From: Microglena sp. YARC
Taxonomy: Eukaryota > Chlorophyta > Chlorophyceae > Chlamydomonadales > Chlamydomonadaceae
Assembly (NCBI GenBank): GCA_022414725.1
Contig: CM039463.1
Span: forward strand, 28,163,571 to 28,227,570
Length of the DNA stretch: 64,000 bases
Direction: 5' to 3'
Both the position numbers and the translations under genes were made by a program. The notes under the pieces are model-generated. The model did not search any database. It had not been told where the DNA came from and was given only the letters and a program-made list of their open reading frames with translations. Positions 42,898-53,178 of the stretch are shown one piece after another. The stretch's first letter is position 1. The number at the start of each line of letters is the position of its first letter.

Positions 42898-43593
42898 TTA
42901 CAACGCGGTGCTTATAATAAGAGATATGATGGCATCTTTCTTCATGGAGGCAATAGCAGTTGCTGTCACACCAGGGGTGTTCGTACTAGAAAGAAGTCTC
43001 CTAAGCTTGTCGACGCGCATAGACTTGAGTTTACCCTCGTTCAAATTATCGGGTCGAAGAGATTCACTATCACCCTCAATAGGTACTATTTCAGTCTGTT
43101 GTGGCAAAGTAGTAGCGGAACCAGTATCGCTACTATTAGTACCATCAGCATCAACATCACCAACATCAGTATCCGTGATGACACAAGAAGTTTGTGGGGT
43201 ATAATTTACAGAATGGTCCTCGATGCATGGTGATAAATTGGAGGTAATGATCGTCCCGACAATGTCGATCATATTGTCTACCTCGTCATCTTCATTGTCA
43301 TCGGTATATTCTTCCCCGGAGTCGGAATCGTCTTCCACATTTGCGGACTTACCGTCACCCTTCTTCAAGACAATAACGTGATTAGTATTGTTACAAGTCT
43401 CATTACCATCGGGCGCATTCTGGAGCAACTTAGAACTCACCAAAGACAGACACTCCAATCGAACCATCTCGATACGCTTTTGCATCTTTGTGTGGATGTC
43501 CGATATAGACATGAACACATACAACGCCGTGCACACGGCCAGGCAAGCTGTGAGAACGCTCCAAGGGATACGTGTTACAATTTTCAGTGCCAT
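42898..43593 (-). CDS. Single-pass membrane protein with SAP-like C-terminus
   Basis: ATG 43,593 gives a 231-residue intact protein. Residues ~10-29 form a membrane helix (WSVLTACLAVCTALYVFMSI), followed by a coiled-coil-like stretch, an acidic region (DDSDSGEEYTDDNEDDEVD) and a C-terminal motif MRVDKLRRLLSSTNTPG with MKKDAIISLI. The last part has the helix-turn-helix spacing of SAP DNA-binding motifs. Its combination of a membrane anchor with a possible DNA-binding tail suggests a virion membrane or genome-tethering role; inference. Confidence 0.55.
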   Translation of the reverse strand: MALKIVTRIPWSVLTACLAVCTALYVFMSISDIHTKMQKRIEMVRLECLSLVSSKLLQNAPDGNETCNNTNHVIVLKKGDGKSANVEDDSDSGEEYTDDNEDDEVDNMIDIVGTIITSNLSPCIEDHSVNYTPQTSCVITDTDVGDVDADGTNSSDTGSATTLPQQTEIVPIEGDSESLRPDNLNEGKLKSMRVDKLRRLLSSTNTPGVTATAIASMKKDAIISLIISTAL

Positions 43594-43736
43594 TGAAAAG
43601 ACTTTACATGTCCTTACAAATACAAAATCAACGAACGATTGACCGCGCAACCCGTTTTTCCTAGAAAAAAAGGTTGCCGTAAACGATAATGAGACGTTTC
43701 ATTTATTGATTTGCGTTCGCGACATGTATCACGTCG

Positions 43737-43766
43737 TCACTACACTCGGTGGAACAGTAAAATGAA
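43737..43766. repeat. Solo IS630/M1 terminus
   Basis: CACTCGGTGGAACAGTAAAA followed by TGAAA matches the IS630/MITE terminal repeat. No partner end is close. Confidence 0.65.
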
Positions 43767-43793
43767 AAAGACTCAATAAAGTTCCGCATTGTT

Positions 43794-44117
43794 TCAATTA
43801 TTGCTCTTGGGTCTTGAAGCTTTGGGTCCTGACGAAGCTTTGGGTCCTGACGAAGCTTTGGGTCCTGACGAAGTCTTGGTTCCTGACGAAGCCTTGGTTC
43901 CTGACGAAGCCTTGGTTCCTGACGAAGCCTTGGTTCCTGACGAAGCCTTGTTCGCGGATTTTTCGGTTGATTTATAAGTCTTTTTGGACTTTGTAGACGA
44001 CTTTGTTGGCGTCGTCTTGGAGATACTTTTGGTGGAACGAGTAACAACATCCTTTTTTTCGGGCTTTTTGGTGAAAATATCGTTTACAATGTTAACTCCT
44101 TCTCTAGCACCTAGCAT
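43794..44117 (-). CDS. Basic repeat protein (KASSGT repeats)
   Basis: ATG 44,117 opens a 107-residue frame: an N-terminal MLGAREGVNIVNDIFTKKP, a Lys/Ser/Thr-rich linker, then eight KASSGT or KASSGP repeats coded by 18-bp units. Very basic and disordered; it could be a DNA-packaging (histone-like) or virion core protein. Intact. Not recognised. Confidence 0.5.
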   Translation of the reverse strand: MLGAREGVNIVNDIFTKKPEKKDVVTRSTKSISKTTPTKSSTKSKKTYKSTEKSANKASSGTKASSGTKASSGTKASSGTKTSSGPKASSGPKASSGPKASRPKSNN

Positions 44118-44399
44118 TAAAAAAGGGGACTATGAATTTTTGAAATTCAGTTGCAATTATTCCTGCTTCCAACATAGGAAGGTTCGTTAATAAACTTAAC
44201 GGAACATAAAAAAAACTGAAATACATACCAAAAAAACTGTACAAGGACAACGCTTCAATGGACACTCTCGAAAGTACCGACAAAATAACGATACGGAGTC
44301 TGCAGGACGGAGAGCCGTGATCTAAAAAAGAACCCGATATTCTCTTGCAATTTGTTGATTATATTATGGTATTGGTGTTCCACTGCCCCGTGGATTTCT
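44118..44399. other. Intergenic, nothing recognised
   Basis: AT-rich sequence with no ORF longer than a few dozen codons and no repeat shared with other parts of the window. Confidence 0.5.
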
Positions 44400-44401
44400 A
44401 C

Positions 44402-44476
44402 ACCATTAGGTTACACCGTAAGGTGTGCCGTACACGAAGCGGTTTCATTTTAGTATTCCTTTGACTGTACAGTCGG
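44402..44476. mobile_element. M1 MITE end with internal hairpin
   Basis: ATTAGGTTACACCGTAAGGT, then GTACACGAAGCGGTTTCATT and a TTTGACTGTA terminus. The same arrangement, with a better GTTACACC/GGTGTAAC hairpin, occurs at 59,235-59,317 and inverted at 60,445-60,514. Only one end is present. Confidence 0.65.
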
Positions 44477-44503
44477 AGACACAAATTGTGGGACACATTA
44501 AAA

Positions 44504-44595
44504 TGGGCGGGATAGCAGCACGGAGGATCACAATTCCGCTCAAGACCATGTTTCGCAACCAGTAAAAATCGGCCGGGAGGCTGGAACACATCCCC
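44504..44595. mobile_element. MITE family M2, partial
   Basis: ATGGGCGGGATAGCA, ACCATGTTTCGCAACCAGTA and GGCCGGGAGGCTGGAAC show one half of the M2 element in inverse orientation. The interior is deleted. Confidence 0.65.
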
Positions 44596-44614
44596 CATCA
44601 GGATGGGATGGGGC

Positions 44615-47600
44615 TCACACACACCCCATCCTCGATGGGAAGTCACCCTTGATAGCATTGATAGCCTTCTTCTTCAACTGAGCTACCTGCTCAGCATCCA
44701 ACCGAAACCTCTTCTGCTTGAGCTCTCCATCATCTAACAAGATAACCATCAAAAAGTCCTCGCGACGATATGTAACACGCTGTGAACGCGGCTTCGGGAA
44801 CTCAAACATGCCATCGACACACTCAGAATCGGATTTGATGTACACGCCCTGGACGTAGAACAATCCATTACTCTCTCTGATGGAGTTCACCTTGAACGCG
44901 TACACACGATGCGGAACATCTCCGTCGGGAGAATCACTCAAACGCACAGCGTATGGGTCAGACGGTTTGCTGCAAACTGCAAACCCGACTTCTCCAGGCT
45001 TGGGAATCTCGTCATCATCATCATCATCACAGGTGTGTTTCGGCTCGGTGATAGTCATCCGCTTGGATGCGTGCCGCTTGGATGCGTGCCGGTCGGATGC
45101 GTGACGCTTGGATGCGTGTATGGGATCAGGAAGGTCACACGCTGTCTCTTCACAAGGATTGGCATTGAAGTCCCATAGTCGTTCCCGAGATGGGCCGGCG
45201 TCCCCGAGGGCCCGCACAGGTACCGTGTTGAATGCCAGTGCACCGTACTTTTTCATCGCGGATGGGTGGATGTAAAACATGAGCCGCAGCATGTGGCTCA
45301 GATCCAGCTCAGCCATTTGTGGATTGTCCGCTACCTCATTCAGCTGTTTCCACTTGGTTCCTCGAATATGTCCAGAATTAGCCAACCAGCCGACATCGTA
45401 GACCTTGTACACAGCATTCTTGAATCCAAGCTTCCAGTTGGAGGGAAGCATGCTCGTCTCGATGAAGACGTGTCTGAGGTCCAGCATCGGAGCAAGAACG
45501 GACATGCTCTCGGCAACAGTTTGCTTCCGCTGTCCTCCGTCGTAGGCAATGCAGTCCTTCGGTTTGATCAAGTCATGCAGGAACTTCAAACTAGTCTCAA
45601 CGGAGAGATTTCCACCAGAGATGGTGTTGTCCAGAATAACATCAAGGTGTGCAATCACGGCGGTGACCTTGTCGGCAACTTCCTTTGGCAGCTCACCAGT
45701 CGCCAGCTCATGTGTATTCACCGGGTCCACGTAGTTCCCAGGAAAGTGGTGGTGCCACCTCCTTACATTCGCAACCAGGGCATTCACGACATCCCGCTTC
45801 TCATCATCCAAATGGGACACATCCATGGGGATAGGCACGATATTCTCAACACCGGTGCCGGTCTGGTACTTCAGTGTGTTTGGATTGGTCGAGTACACTT
45901 TCTCGATCGTCTGTGTGTCACCATGACCAAACTGGTGGAAACGCAAGAATTCCAGACATCGCGTTTTGTCCAACGGATTCGCCAAGTTACCCAGCGTCAA
46001 ATTCTCCGTGACGTCAATGACACCCCTCTTGTTTTGCTTCTTCACGTGCAGGATGCGAAGCATGGCAAGGGTTGCTGCTGCTAGGTACCTTGAGGCGTAT
46101 GGAGAAAAGTCATTGACAGGGCTGTTATCCTTGCCACGCAGATCGGGGTCCACTCCTTTGGCATTCGAGTCGGATGAAGACCAGTAGGTGAACTTCCCTT
46201 CCACCCCCCTCTTCGCAAAAACGCGCTGCTCAATGTTCTCTGTCGGGTCCAAGAATCCGATGTCGTAGAGAAACATGAACCGAACTGCAAAGCAGAAGGC
46301 GTGCAGAAATGACAACATCGATGCAGAGCCGGGAAGTGTGCTGTGGATGTGTGTCAGCGTTCTTCATCTGACGCTTACCCTTCCAGGTAAGCTCCATATA
46401 CTCTTTCACATAGCTGAGGACTTCGGGCACGAACGCCCCGACTATGGCTGGAACTCTCGAAGTGACACTGACACCGTCCTTGCTCTTCATCGAAATGAAA
46501 AACGTGATGTCACTGAAAGACAAACTGGTTGCCTCGATTGTCCGGCTCACACGCGTCATTATCATCACCTGCAAAGCAAACAAGTCAGGTATTAGATCCC
46601 GATATAATGGGCGTTCCAGCCTCCCGGAGGATTTTTTGAAATGTCTACTCAGAATTTAGAGCCTCCAGAACGACTCGCTAGCCTGATATATCAGCACAGA
46701 CAGAGGAATAACAATTCCGATCCAGACCATGTTTCGAACCAGTAAAAATCATCCGGGAGGCTTGACCACACATTGTATGTGCTACTACGGTTGCAAGTCG
46801 ATCGTTGTTTATTACCTGCTCAAGGTACCAAAGCATAGAGTTTTTGGCGCTCTGGAACTTTCTTGAAGGGAGACTGGGTCCTCTGCTGTTATCTGGGAGG
46901 TCACTTGGCGGAGGGTTATCTTTTGTAAACGCATGGACGGTCCCCAATAGCAAGGCTGCCTTGTAAACGATTGCCGCGAACGGAGGCACCACAGAGTTCC
47001 TTGTATCCGTTTTTCTGTCCTCCATTAGAGCCTTGTACGCACTCTGCGTTGTCGGGTCATCGATTTCGTACAACGTGCTCACATTGTGACTGCAAGGGCC
47101 TTCGACGCTCTTCTTTGCAGACCGCATAGACACTGTCTCTTGCACATTCCTCCCGATCAGTTTCATCACTCGTTTTATGTCCGTGTTTAGAATCGTGTAC
47201 GACAGCATCTTCTCCCTGAACTTCAGTAAATCCATAACATAGGACGTTGGGTACGTCACTAGAGTCGTGACAGATGTGACAAAGTTGAAGTTGGTTCTCT
47301 CCGCATCCACATCAGCCTGAATAAAGTTGTTCCACAAAAGATTGACGACTTGGACAAAAGATTTAATGACCTTCGCAACCAGCAATTCCTCCACGATGCG
47401 CTCCCACTTCACCAACTGCATACGATTGCTAGTCACGATGTCCCTCACATGGGACTCTGTCGGAGGGATGACTGGCGAATGATGACGCTCAACAGCCAAT
47501 GGAAAAAACCAATGCGCAAGGTCCTGTCGTCCACGACACTGGTTAGTTCGTTGTCCCCGGTTGGCTTATTGCGATAGACGATTGTCTTGTTGACACGACG

Positions 47601-47660
47601 GGATGATAGAGACCCATCGTATCCCCAATCAGTTGTGCAGGTATCTGTGTTTGTTAACAT
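44615..47660 (-). CDS. Large unknown protein, ~900 residues, two introns
   Basis: The gene starts at ATG 47,660. Exon 1 runs to 46,816, exon 2 is 46,568-46,379, and exon 3 is 46,284-44,615. Both introns have GT-AG ends and a pyrimidine-rich TTTGCAG acceptor, and both junctions keep phase (phase 0 and phase 1). One single-base indel is needed near 47,505 in an A6 run to join the first ~50 codons. The product is mixed alpha/beta, without signal peptide. It has a DWGYDG N-terminus, a central FMFLYDIGFLDPTENIEQRV, an HASKRHASDRHASKR repeat, a DDDDDD stretch, and a C-terminal part that resembles a small beta-barrel (GLFYVQGVYIKSDSE). I do not recognise any family. It is a candidate capsid or host-derived gene. 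Confidence 0.6.
46285..46378 (-). other. Spliceosomal-type intron 2, 94 nt
   Basis: The donor is GAAGG|GTAAGC and the acceptor CTTTGCAG|TTCGG. Removal joins two frames that are otherwise offset, and conceptual translation across the site stays open. Confidence 0.65.
46569..46815 (-). other. Spliceosomal-type intron 1, 247 nt, carrying a MITE
   Basis: The donor is GAGCAG|GTAATA and the acceptor TTGTTTGCTTTGCAG|GTG. The junction is phase 0. Without the 165-bp MITE inside, the intron would be about 80 nt, close to intron 2. Confidence 0.7.
46607..46773. mobile_element. MITE family M2, subtype A, inside an intron
   Basis: TAATGGGCGTTCCAGCCTCC and CATCCGGGAGGCTTGACC mark the ends; the interior is the reverse complement of the 38,374-38,541 copy. 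It lies wholly within intron 1 of the large unknown gene. Confidence 0.85.
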
Positions 47661-47723
47661 GATTGATTGTTGTAAATAAATGACTAGGTATCGTGAATTT
47701 ATAGAGGACGATCTTTGCTCATC

Positions 47724-47783
47724 ATGCGGTTTCCGTCTACTGCATGCGGTTTCCGTCTACTGCATGCGGTTTCCGTCTACTTC
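47724..47783. repeat. 20-bp direct repeat, three units
   Basis: TGCGGTTTCCGTCTACTGCA is repeated three times at the 3' end of the XRN1-like gene, the last unit diverging. Because 20 is not a multiple of three, the expansion shifts the reading frame at the protein's C-terminus. Confidence 0.9.
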
Positions 47784-49525
47784 TACTACATTCAGCGGAT
47801 GCCCTAACGATGACATTCCCGATGACGTCAAGGTCCACATGCGGAATTATTGCATGGCACTCCCACGTCCGCTCCCGTAAATACGTACGCAACCGGTAAC
47901 TGGACGGAAACATGAACGCGCACTCGTCGGATCGGGTGACGGCGTCCGAACACATCACGTCCACCGCGGACGCCAAGGGGCGAGACGGTAGAATGAGGAA
48001 GAGAAATAGTTGATCCCTATCAACGGCGTCAATCCCCATTGTAGAAGCCGACTTGTGCACACGGGATACGAAACGCTCTAGTGTGCGGTCAAGTGTAGAG
48101 AAGTGGTCATCGAGTTCCTCGATGATATGCGGTGTCGACTCGCTCAGAAAGTGTTGGATGTCAAGTGCGAGAGGCGCGTAATCATACGGGTACGTCCAAC
48201 CCACACTATACAGCTTCTGGTCACCAAGGTAACGCAGTGTCCACGCAAGTCCCGCCACGAACGCCATCGCGGCTTCGCGGATCCTCGCAGCGGAACCAGC
48301 TGCCCCGCCCACAAATAGAGCGTTGTAGTATCGTCGACGCCAAAGAACATCGCATGCGGCGTGGTGAACGAAGTCGACGATGCCGCTCTCCGGATTCTCC
48401 AAAGGGTACCTTTCTCCCCCTCCATGCATATGCATCGCCAGCATACCGTACGCATTAGTACTACTGCTACTAGTACCGTTTCTCTTCGACATTTGCGTGT
48501 ACGTTCTCGCGCACTGCTCATTGTACCAAGCATCCTCCTCGCGCGCGAGCTGGTGCTCGTTCTCCGCTATACTTGACATAAACGAGCGTAGAGCACTCAA
48601 CGAAATGCCTGCCGTAACGTCAGGTCCTCCGGTAGACAGCCAAGGGGGGGGAGAGGTGCGCGCATTAGACCCGTGTCCTCCTCCAGCTAATGAGTGGTAC
48701 ATGGACAGCAGTATGCTCAACCCATTCGTTTTGAGACGAAGTCCGGTCAGAGAAGGGATGAAGTCGTTTCCAAGCAATAGACAGATTACGACGAAGTCAC
48801 GGACGTTTATGTTGCGCTCCAGCTGAGTGCGGAGCGATCGCACGTTAAGGATGCAGTCACCTCCACAACCACCGGGAGTCTCACGGTACAACTCAATCGC
48901 GTTCCAATGAGGAGAGAGCAACGACATTAGGATGAGGTCCGCGTCCAATCCGTGCACAAGCACGGATAGCGATTGCGAATCCCTGTACGAGGCGGTGATA
49001 TGCCGGAAGATCTTCTGCTCACCCTCCCCTGACTCGAGGTCGGTGGACAGAACCACCTCGACAGAAGGGCATGTGCACGAAAAACGCGCAGAGAAACCCT
49101 TGGAGACCGCGGCGAAGGTGGTGCATGAAGGGGGTGGCAGGAGATATGTGGGAACGGTCCAGGTACGTTTCATCTCGGTTCTGGGGGTGGTTGTTCGTCT
49201 CTCCATCACAGTGTCGTCGCTGTGTCAATTCGTGCACAAACCTACGATTCCGCTGTTGCTGCATCTTCGCTAGAGGAGCGGTGCCATCTACAGAGACGAA
49301 CAACAACTTGGCTGGACGGGTACAACATACAAGATATTCAAGTCGATCCATCGAATGTTGGACGACCTGCTCGGGTGTGGTGTTGGGAAACCTTGAAAGA
49401 GCGTCGTGGACTACCGCGTTAAAATCGATGTACACGTGATCGTACATGCGGTCAGGGGAGCGCACATCGCGAACACAAGAAGGATAACGCCTCCGAAGGT
49501 GAGAAAACAGGTACGGGATACCCAT
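47737..49525 (-). pseudogene. XRN1-like 5'-3' exoribonuclease, one frameshift
   Basis: ATG 49,525 starts MGIPYLFSHLRRRYP, a typical XRN N-terminus. Active-site motifs follow: VYIDFNAVVHDA, VSVDGTAPLAKMQQQRNRRF, SPATPFM, EGEQKIFRHI, VHGLDADLILMSLL and LLGNDFIPSL. The frame moves once near 49,085, between SPATPFM and EGEQK. The C-terminus ends in the 20-bp repeat. At ~596 codons it matches compact NCLDV XRN proteins, which are thought to degrade decapped host and viral mRNA in the cytoplasm. A block like the Fanzor terminal repeat lies ~50 bases upstream. Confidence 0.88.
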
Positions 49526-49572
49526 TCATACAAAACACAATGTAACACAAAATGAGAATGCCTGTAGTCTTT

Positions 49573-50012
49573 ACACTTCTTGTTCTCAAATAAAGTGGGA
49601 CAACACCTTATAATCATCCAGACTGCATATCGTTGCTTTTGGGCAACGTAGGGGGGGGGTGCAGCAAGTTTAAGAGGTTCTCGAAAATATTCAGAGTCGC
49701 CTCTTTGGTAAACCGTTCAACCGTCTGTGTCCCCAAATCAGTATCAGGTGTTGGTGGGGTTTTCGAGGAGCTTCTCGGAGCGTCTCGTAGAAACGCGAGA
49801 GGTCGCTCTCTCCCAAAGACTTGGTGGAGTGTAAGCATCAGGATGTTCCTGGAAGCGTTCACATCTCGGTCCCAAGTCTTCCTGCAGTGGAGCCTACCGC
49901 CGTTCTGTTGGCGTGGCGATCCGCTTTGACTTGTTTTGCAGTGGAGAATATTGTATTGAATCCGCTTGCGTCCTTCCGTACAATTCCAACCAGTACCGTC
50001 TTGCCTCTTTGA
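49573..50012 (-). pseudogene. Fanzor transposon 3' fragment
   Basis: Reading the minus strand, it carries the last part of the TIR-flanked Fanzor: TGWNCTEGRKRIQ, LHCRKTWDRDVNASRNIL with the RuvC-III Asp, and TQTVERFTKEATLNIFENLL, then the terminal repeat (49,573-49,620). Joined at its 5' side to an M2 MITE end. Copies with more of the gene are at 54,139 and 57,398. Confidence 0.82.
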
Positions 50013-50029
50013 GTCAATCTCAATTTGAA

Positions 50030-50137
50030 GACTCCAATCCCTTCTTGAACGACTCACTAGCTTGAGACATAAGCACCAAGGAATAACAAATCCGCTCCAA
50101 CCAGTCAAAATAGGCCGGGAGGCAGGAACGCCCATTT
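50030..50137. mobile_element. MITE family M2, partial
   Basis: GGCCGGGAGGCAGGAACGCC followed by CATTTA is the right end; part of the interior (GACTCACTAGCTTGAGA) is recognisable. The other end is replaced by the Fanzor fragment. Confidence 0.7.
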
Positions 50138-50146
50138 ACTGTCAAA

Positions 50147-50392
50147 TCACTGAACTTGTTGGACCACCTTTTTGAAGATGTCTGTCATTCCTTTGACGAT
50201 CATCGGCTTCGCCCCACCACCTTCCCCCCCCCTCTCCTCCTCATTTTTTGCATCTTGCTTCTTTACAATATCTCCCGGCAATCTCCGGAGAATTAGGGCG
50301 ATATCCTTACGCATGCGCATGATCGTCTCGAAACTGTATAGGTTGAAAGATATCAACATAGCGAAAGAGATCAACACAATTATCTTACCCAT
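50147..50392 (-). CDS. Small membrane-anchored protein
   Basis: An intact 81-residue frame from ATG 50,392 has an N-terminal membrane helix (IIVLISFAMLISFNLYSF), a basic helix, an EEERGGEGGGA spacer and an amphipathic C-terminal helix ending VVQQVQ. Proteins of this size and layout are common inner-membrane components of NCLDV virions. Not recognised. Confidence 0.55.
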   Translation of the reverse strand: MGKIIVLISFAMLISFNLYSFETIMRMRKDIALILRRLPGDIVKKQDAKNEEERGGEGGGAKPMIVKGMTDIFKKVVQQVQ

Positions 50393-50466
50393 CCCTGTAC
50401 ACGTGGTCGTTCGTTCTCTTGATTCATGGTTTTTTTTTTAATTTAAGAATGAAACGAATCCAAACA

Positions 50467-51742
50467 ATGAGCAAAGGAAAATATTATTAACGAGGGAGGT
50501 TTCAACGTCATTTTCGAGATCGAACTCCTTAAAAATGATGTGCAGTCGGAGGGAGACGTATTCGTCGTGGACACGTTCAACGTACACACAGGAGAACTGT
50601 TGTCGGTTAGGTACAACAGTCTCAAGACACTGACACATGCGTACCCTAGCAAAGAAGTCGTCATAAGGAAATTAAAAAACATCATTAATAGACGTGCGCC
50701 TGATAACCTCGACGCCGATTGTCTCACGTCTATCCTCACTAAACTGTGGAACGAAACGACGCCGTCAAAGAAAACAAAGTACACGCAATCCTCCGTACAC
50801 TCATTCCTAAAGAGCATGCCGGAATGGAACATGCTCTGGAAAATATTCAAACTCGGAGTCATAGCCAGACACAAACCTGTAGACGCATTCACGTCCATGC
50901 ACGTGAATGGACACCTACATAGTAACACTATGCATACGCACTAGAAAAGGAATCTATCCTGTCTGAGGCGGTTCACAGGTGATTTAGGGTCAAAAGAGTT
51001 CATAAAGAAGCTCACGCTAGGGCGAATTCTCGATGTAGCAGAAGCGGTTCTAGACACACTCTATTACTTTTCATTGTACGGATTCTTCCACCACGGAGAT
51101 GTCAAGTTGAACAACATCCTATGGAAGGACATGCCAGACGGATCTATCATTGTGCGCTTGGCAGACTACGATACCATGGTGCAAATTCCTGATCACGTCG
51201 CACTGAACTCGTTAGACATGTCTGTAGTAACCAATCTGTACGCGTCCCCATTTAGCGTTTCAGCACAAACCTTCGATAGATCGTTTGCCTACTTCCAAAG
51301 CAAAAGCATACTCATCCCCCAAGACATCAACGCACGCACTATACGCAAATCATGGGAGCCTCTCAAAGACACACACGCATACAAACGACAAGCAGGAAAC
51401 AAAAACTGGAGGTGCGACCTACTCAACATGCTCGTATCGAAAAGCGACCTCTACAGCCTAGGACTTGTCATCGCCGCATTCGGATTAAGCTCGACAATCA
51501 CCAGCAAAAAAGTCATAAACAAGCTATCGGGGTTCGTCAGAAATCTCGTCACTATCGGAACAAATGCCGATGGGGTCATTCGACCCCCACAAAGAAACTC
51601 CGGTATTACATGCCTCAAAAACACCGACGATATCATGACTATATCGGACGCGACTATCCAACTGTCACAGATCCGAAAAAGCTTCACGACAGAAGAACTC
51701 AATGCCCCAATTTACTCCCAATTTACTTATGTTTCATTTTAA
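50467..51742 (+). pseudogene. Protein-kinase-like protein, broken
   Basis: The frame of 50,540 continues to 51,742 across an in-frame TAG at 50,942-50,944. It holds the catalytic loop HGDVKLNNILW and LADYD in place of DFG, then an activation segment and SKSDLYSLGLVIAAFG, which fits the conserved D of subdomain IX. The N-lobe has GGFNVIFEIELL as a possible glycine loop. ATG 50,467 is in a different frame and would need a one-base shift to reach it. Viral Ser/Thr kinases of this degenerate type are frequent in giant viruses. The VAIK lysine is not obvious. Confidence 0.7.
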
Positions 51743-51787
51743 TTCCGCAAGGAAACCCAAGTTCCTTGCAAGTGTTCATGCCATCCC

Positions 51788-52495
51788 ATGAGATACACTT
51801 ACACTGAACGAAACACCCTACGGCCCGACCAATTTTTACGGAACCAAATGCAAACCCACGGGGCAGTTACGATTTTGAATCGCAGGATGTTCGTGGTTCC
51901 AATCCTGCTTTCGAAGTGTCCAAAGGAAGCCGCACTTAAGCGATGCGTAAAAAGAAAAGGCAATTGTGAATTATTGGAAAGTGATTCAGAATCGCAACAA
52001 CTCGAACTGATAGCATCTATTATAACTGAACTGAAGACAGCTAACGAAACCAATGTCCAGATACTAGGTGCGTTCCAGAAGACTTCTTGCAGAGACAGAA
52101 CAATATCAAACAGATGATCCCTCAGATGGACAGAACGTGGGAGGAGAAAATCCAGAGTCGGAAGGTGTTGAAGACGAAGAAGGATACCTGAAGACGAAGA
52201 AGGAGTAGTATCTGAAGACGAAGAAGGAGTAGTATCTGAAGACGAAGAAGGAGGAGTACCTGAAGACGAAGAAGGAGTAGTACCTGAAGACGAAGAAGGA
52301 GTAGTATCTGAAGACGAAGAAGGAGGAGTACCTGAAGACGAAGAAGGAGTAGTATCTGAAGACGAAGAAGGAGGAGTACCTGAAGACGAAGAAGGAGTAG
52401 TATCTGAAGACGAAGAAGGAGTACCTGAAAAAGACGTACCTGAAGAAGTTGAAGAAGTTGAAGAAGTCGACGTGGAAGAATTCAACGGACGTTAA
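51788..52495 (+). pseudogene. Protein with acidic SEDEEGVV repeats, frameshifted
   Basis: ATG 51,788 starts RYTYTERNTLRPDQFLRNQM and a basic segment, then a helical SQQLELIASIITELKTANET. The frame ends at 52,117, but the same frame resumes after ~52,180 as EDEEGVVSEDEEGVV repeats of 24 bp and ends at 52,493-52,495. Other frames are open between. Probably one gene with indels in the middle. The minus strand also has a long Ser-rich frame, which I take as the shadow of the acidic repeat. Function unknown. Confidence 0.5.
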
Positions 52496-52594
52496 ATGTG
52501 GAAGTGATTTGGTTGTAAAAACTCAAAAAAAATGACTTATGTGTAAAGAAGTACGAGTGACAAACCGGTCATCTTCTTTGTTTATTCAACTAAG

Positions 52595-53178
52595 ATGAAC
52601 GCTAAAAAAGAATATGATGACGTAAGGGTGCTTGTCGGTGATACTGATGATGCTTCAAAACCATCAAACCGATCTAAACAAAGGAATTCAGAAGGTGCTC
52701 CTCCGTCGAATAACACTACTACCAATAGGAACAGTAAGAAGACTGTAGGATCATTGATTGTAGATGGGCCAGTGGCAGGTCCGTATTCCTTCTCTAGTCT
52801 TTTGAATGCAAATGATTCATCTTCCAAATTTTCCGTTCCGGGAGGTGACGTTTTCAGCGAGTTGATGCTGAAGGAGGAACGAGTGATTGACAATGTAAAC
52901 AGAGTCGTCAATCATGCAAGATTGACAGATCTGTCGAAGCGTTCTTTTGTACAACAACCCTTGCATGTGATTCTAGTAAAGTTGGTAGAGACTATTCGAT
53001 TCATAATCGAGGATATTGTCTCTTCCTCTCACAAAGTGTCGATATCAGGAACAAAAGGTATCCCTGCTTATAGCAGGGCGATCGTTCACTCGTTCGTAGG
53101 AGGGAACGGAAGATATATGTCGGTATCATACTGATAAGTCTAGCTGTCACATTCGTCGTTTTCCACCTTGCCTTCTGA
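52595..53178 (+). pseudogene. Probable tail-anchored membrane protein, one frameshift
   Basis: ATG 52,595 gives 170 residues: a charged disordered N-terminus, then SLIVDGPVAGPYSFSSLL and a helical core (PLHVILVKLVETIRFIIEDI). The listed frame stops at 53,134. A shift of one base near 53,108 instead gives a C-terminal membrane helix, IYVGIILISLAVTFVVFHLA, ending at 53,178. That looks like the true end and implies tail anchoring. The 3' end overlaps the convergent patatin gene by ~39 bases. Not recognised. Confidence 0.55.

Noticed and set aside
24398..51742. Reassignment of TAG or TAA to Gln as an explanation for the in-frame stops
   Set aside because: All three stop codons occur in frame inside genes, and TAG and TAA also end apparently complete genes here. 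Decay by point mutation is simpler.
51799..52485. A Ser/Thr-rich minus-strand protein
   Set aside because: It is the complement of the plus-strand acidic GAAGACGAAGAA repeat, and its non-repeat part reads against a better plus-strand frame.
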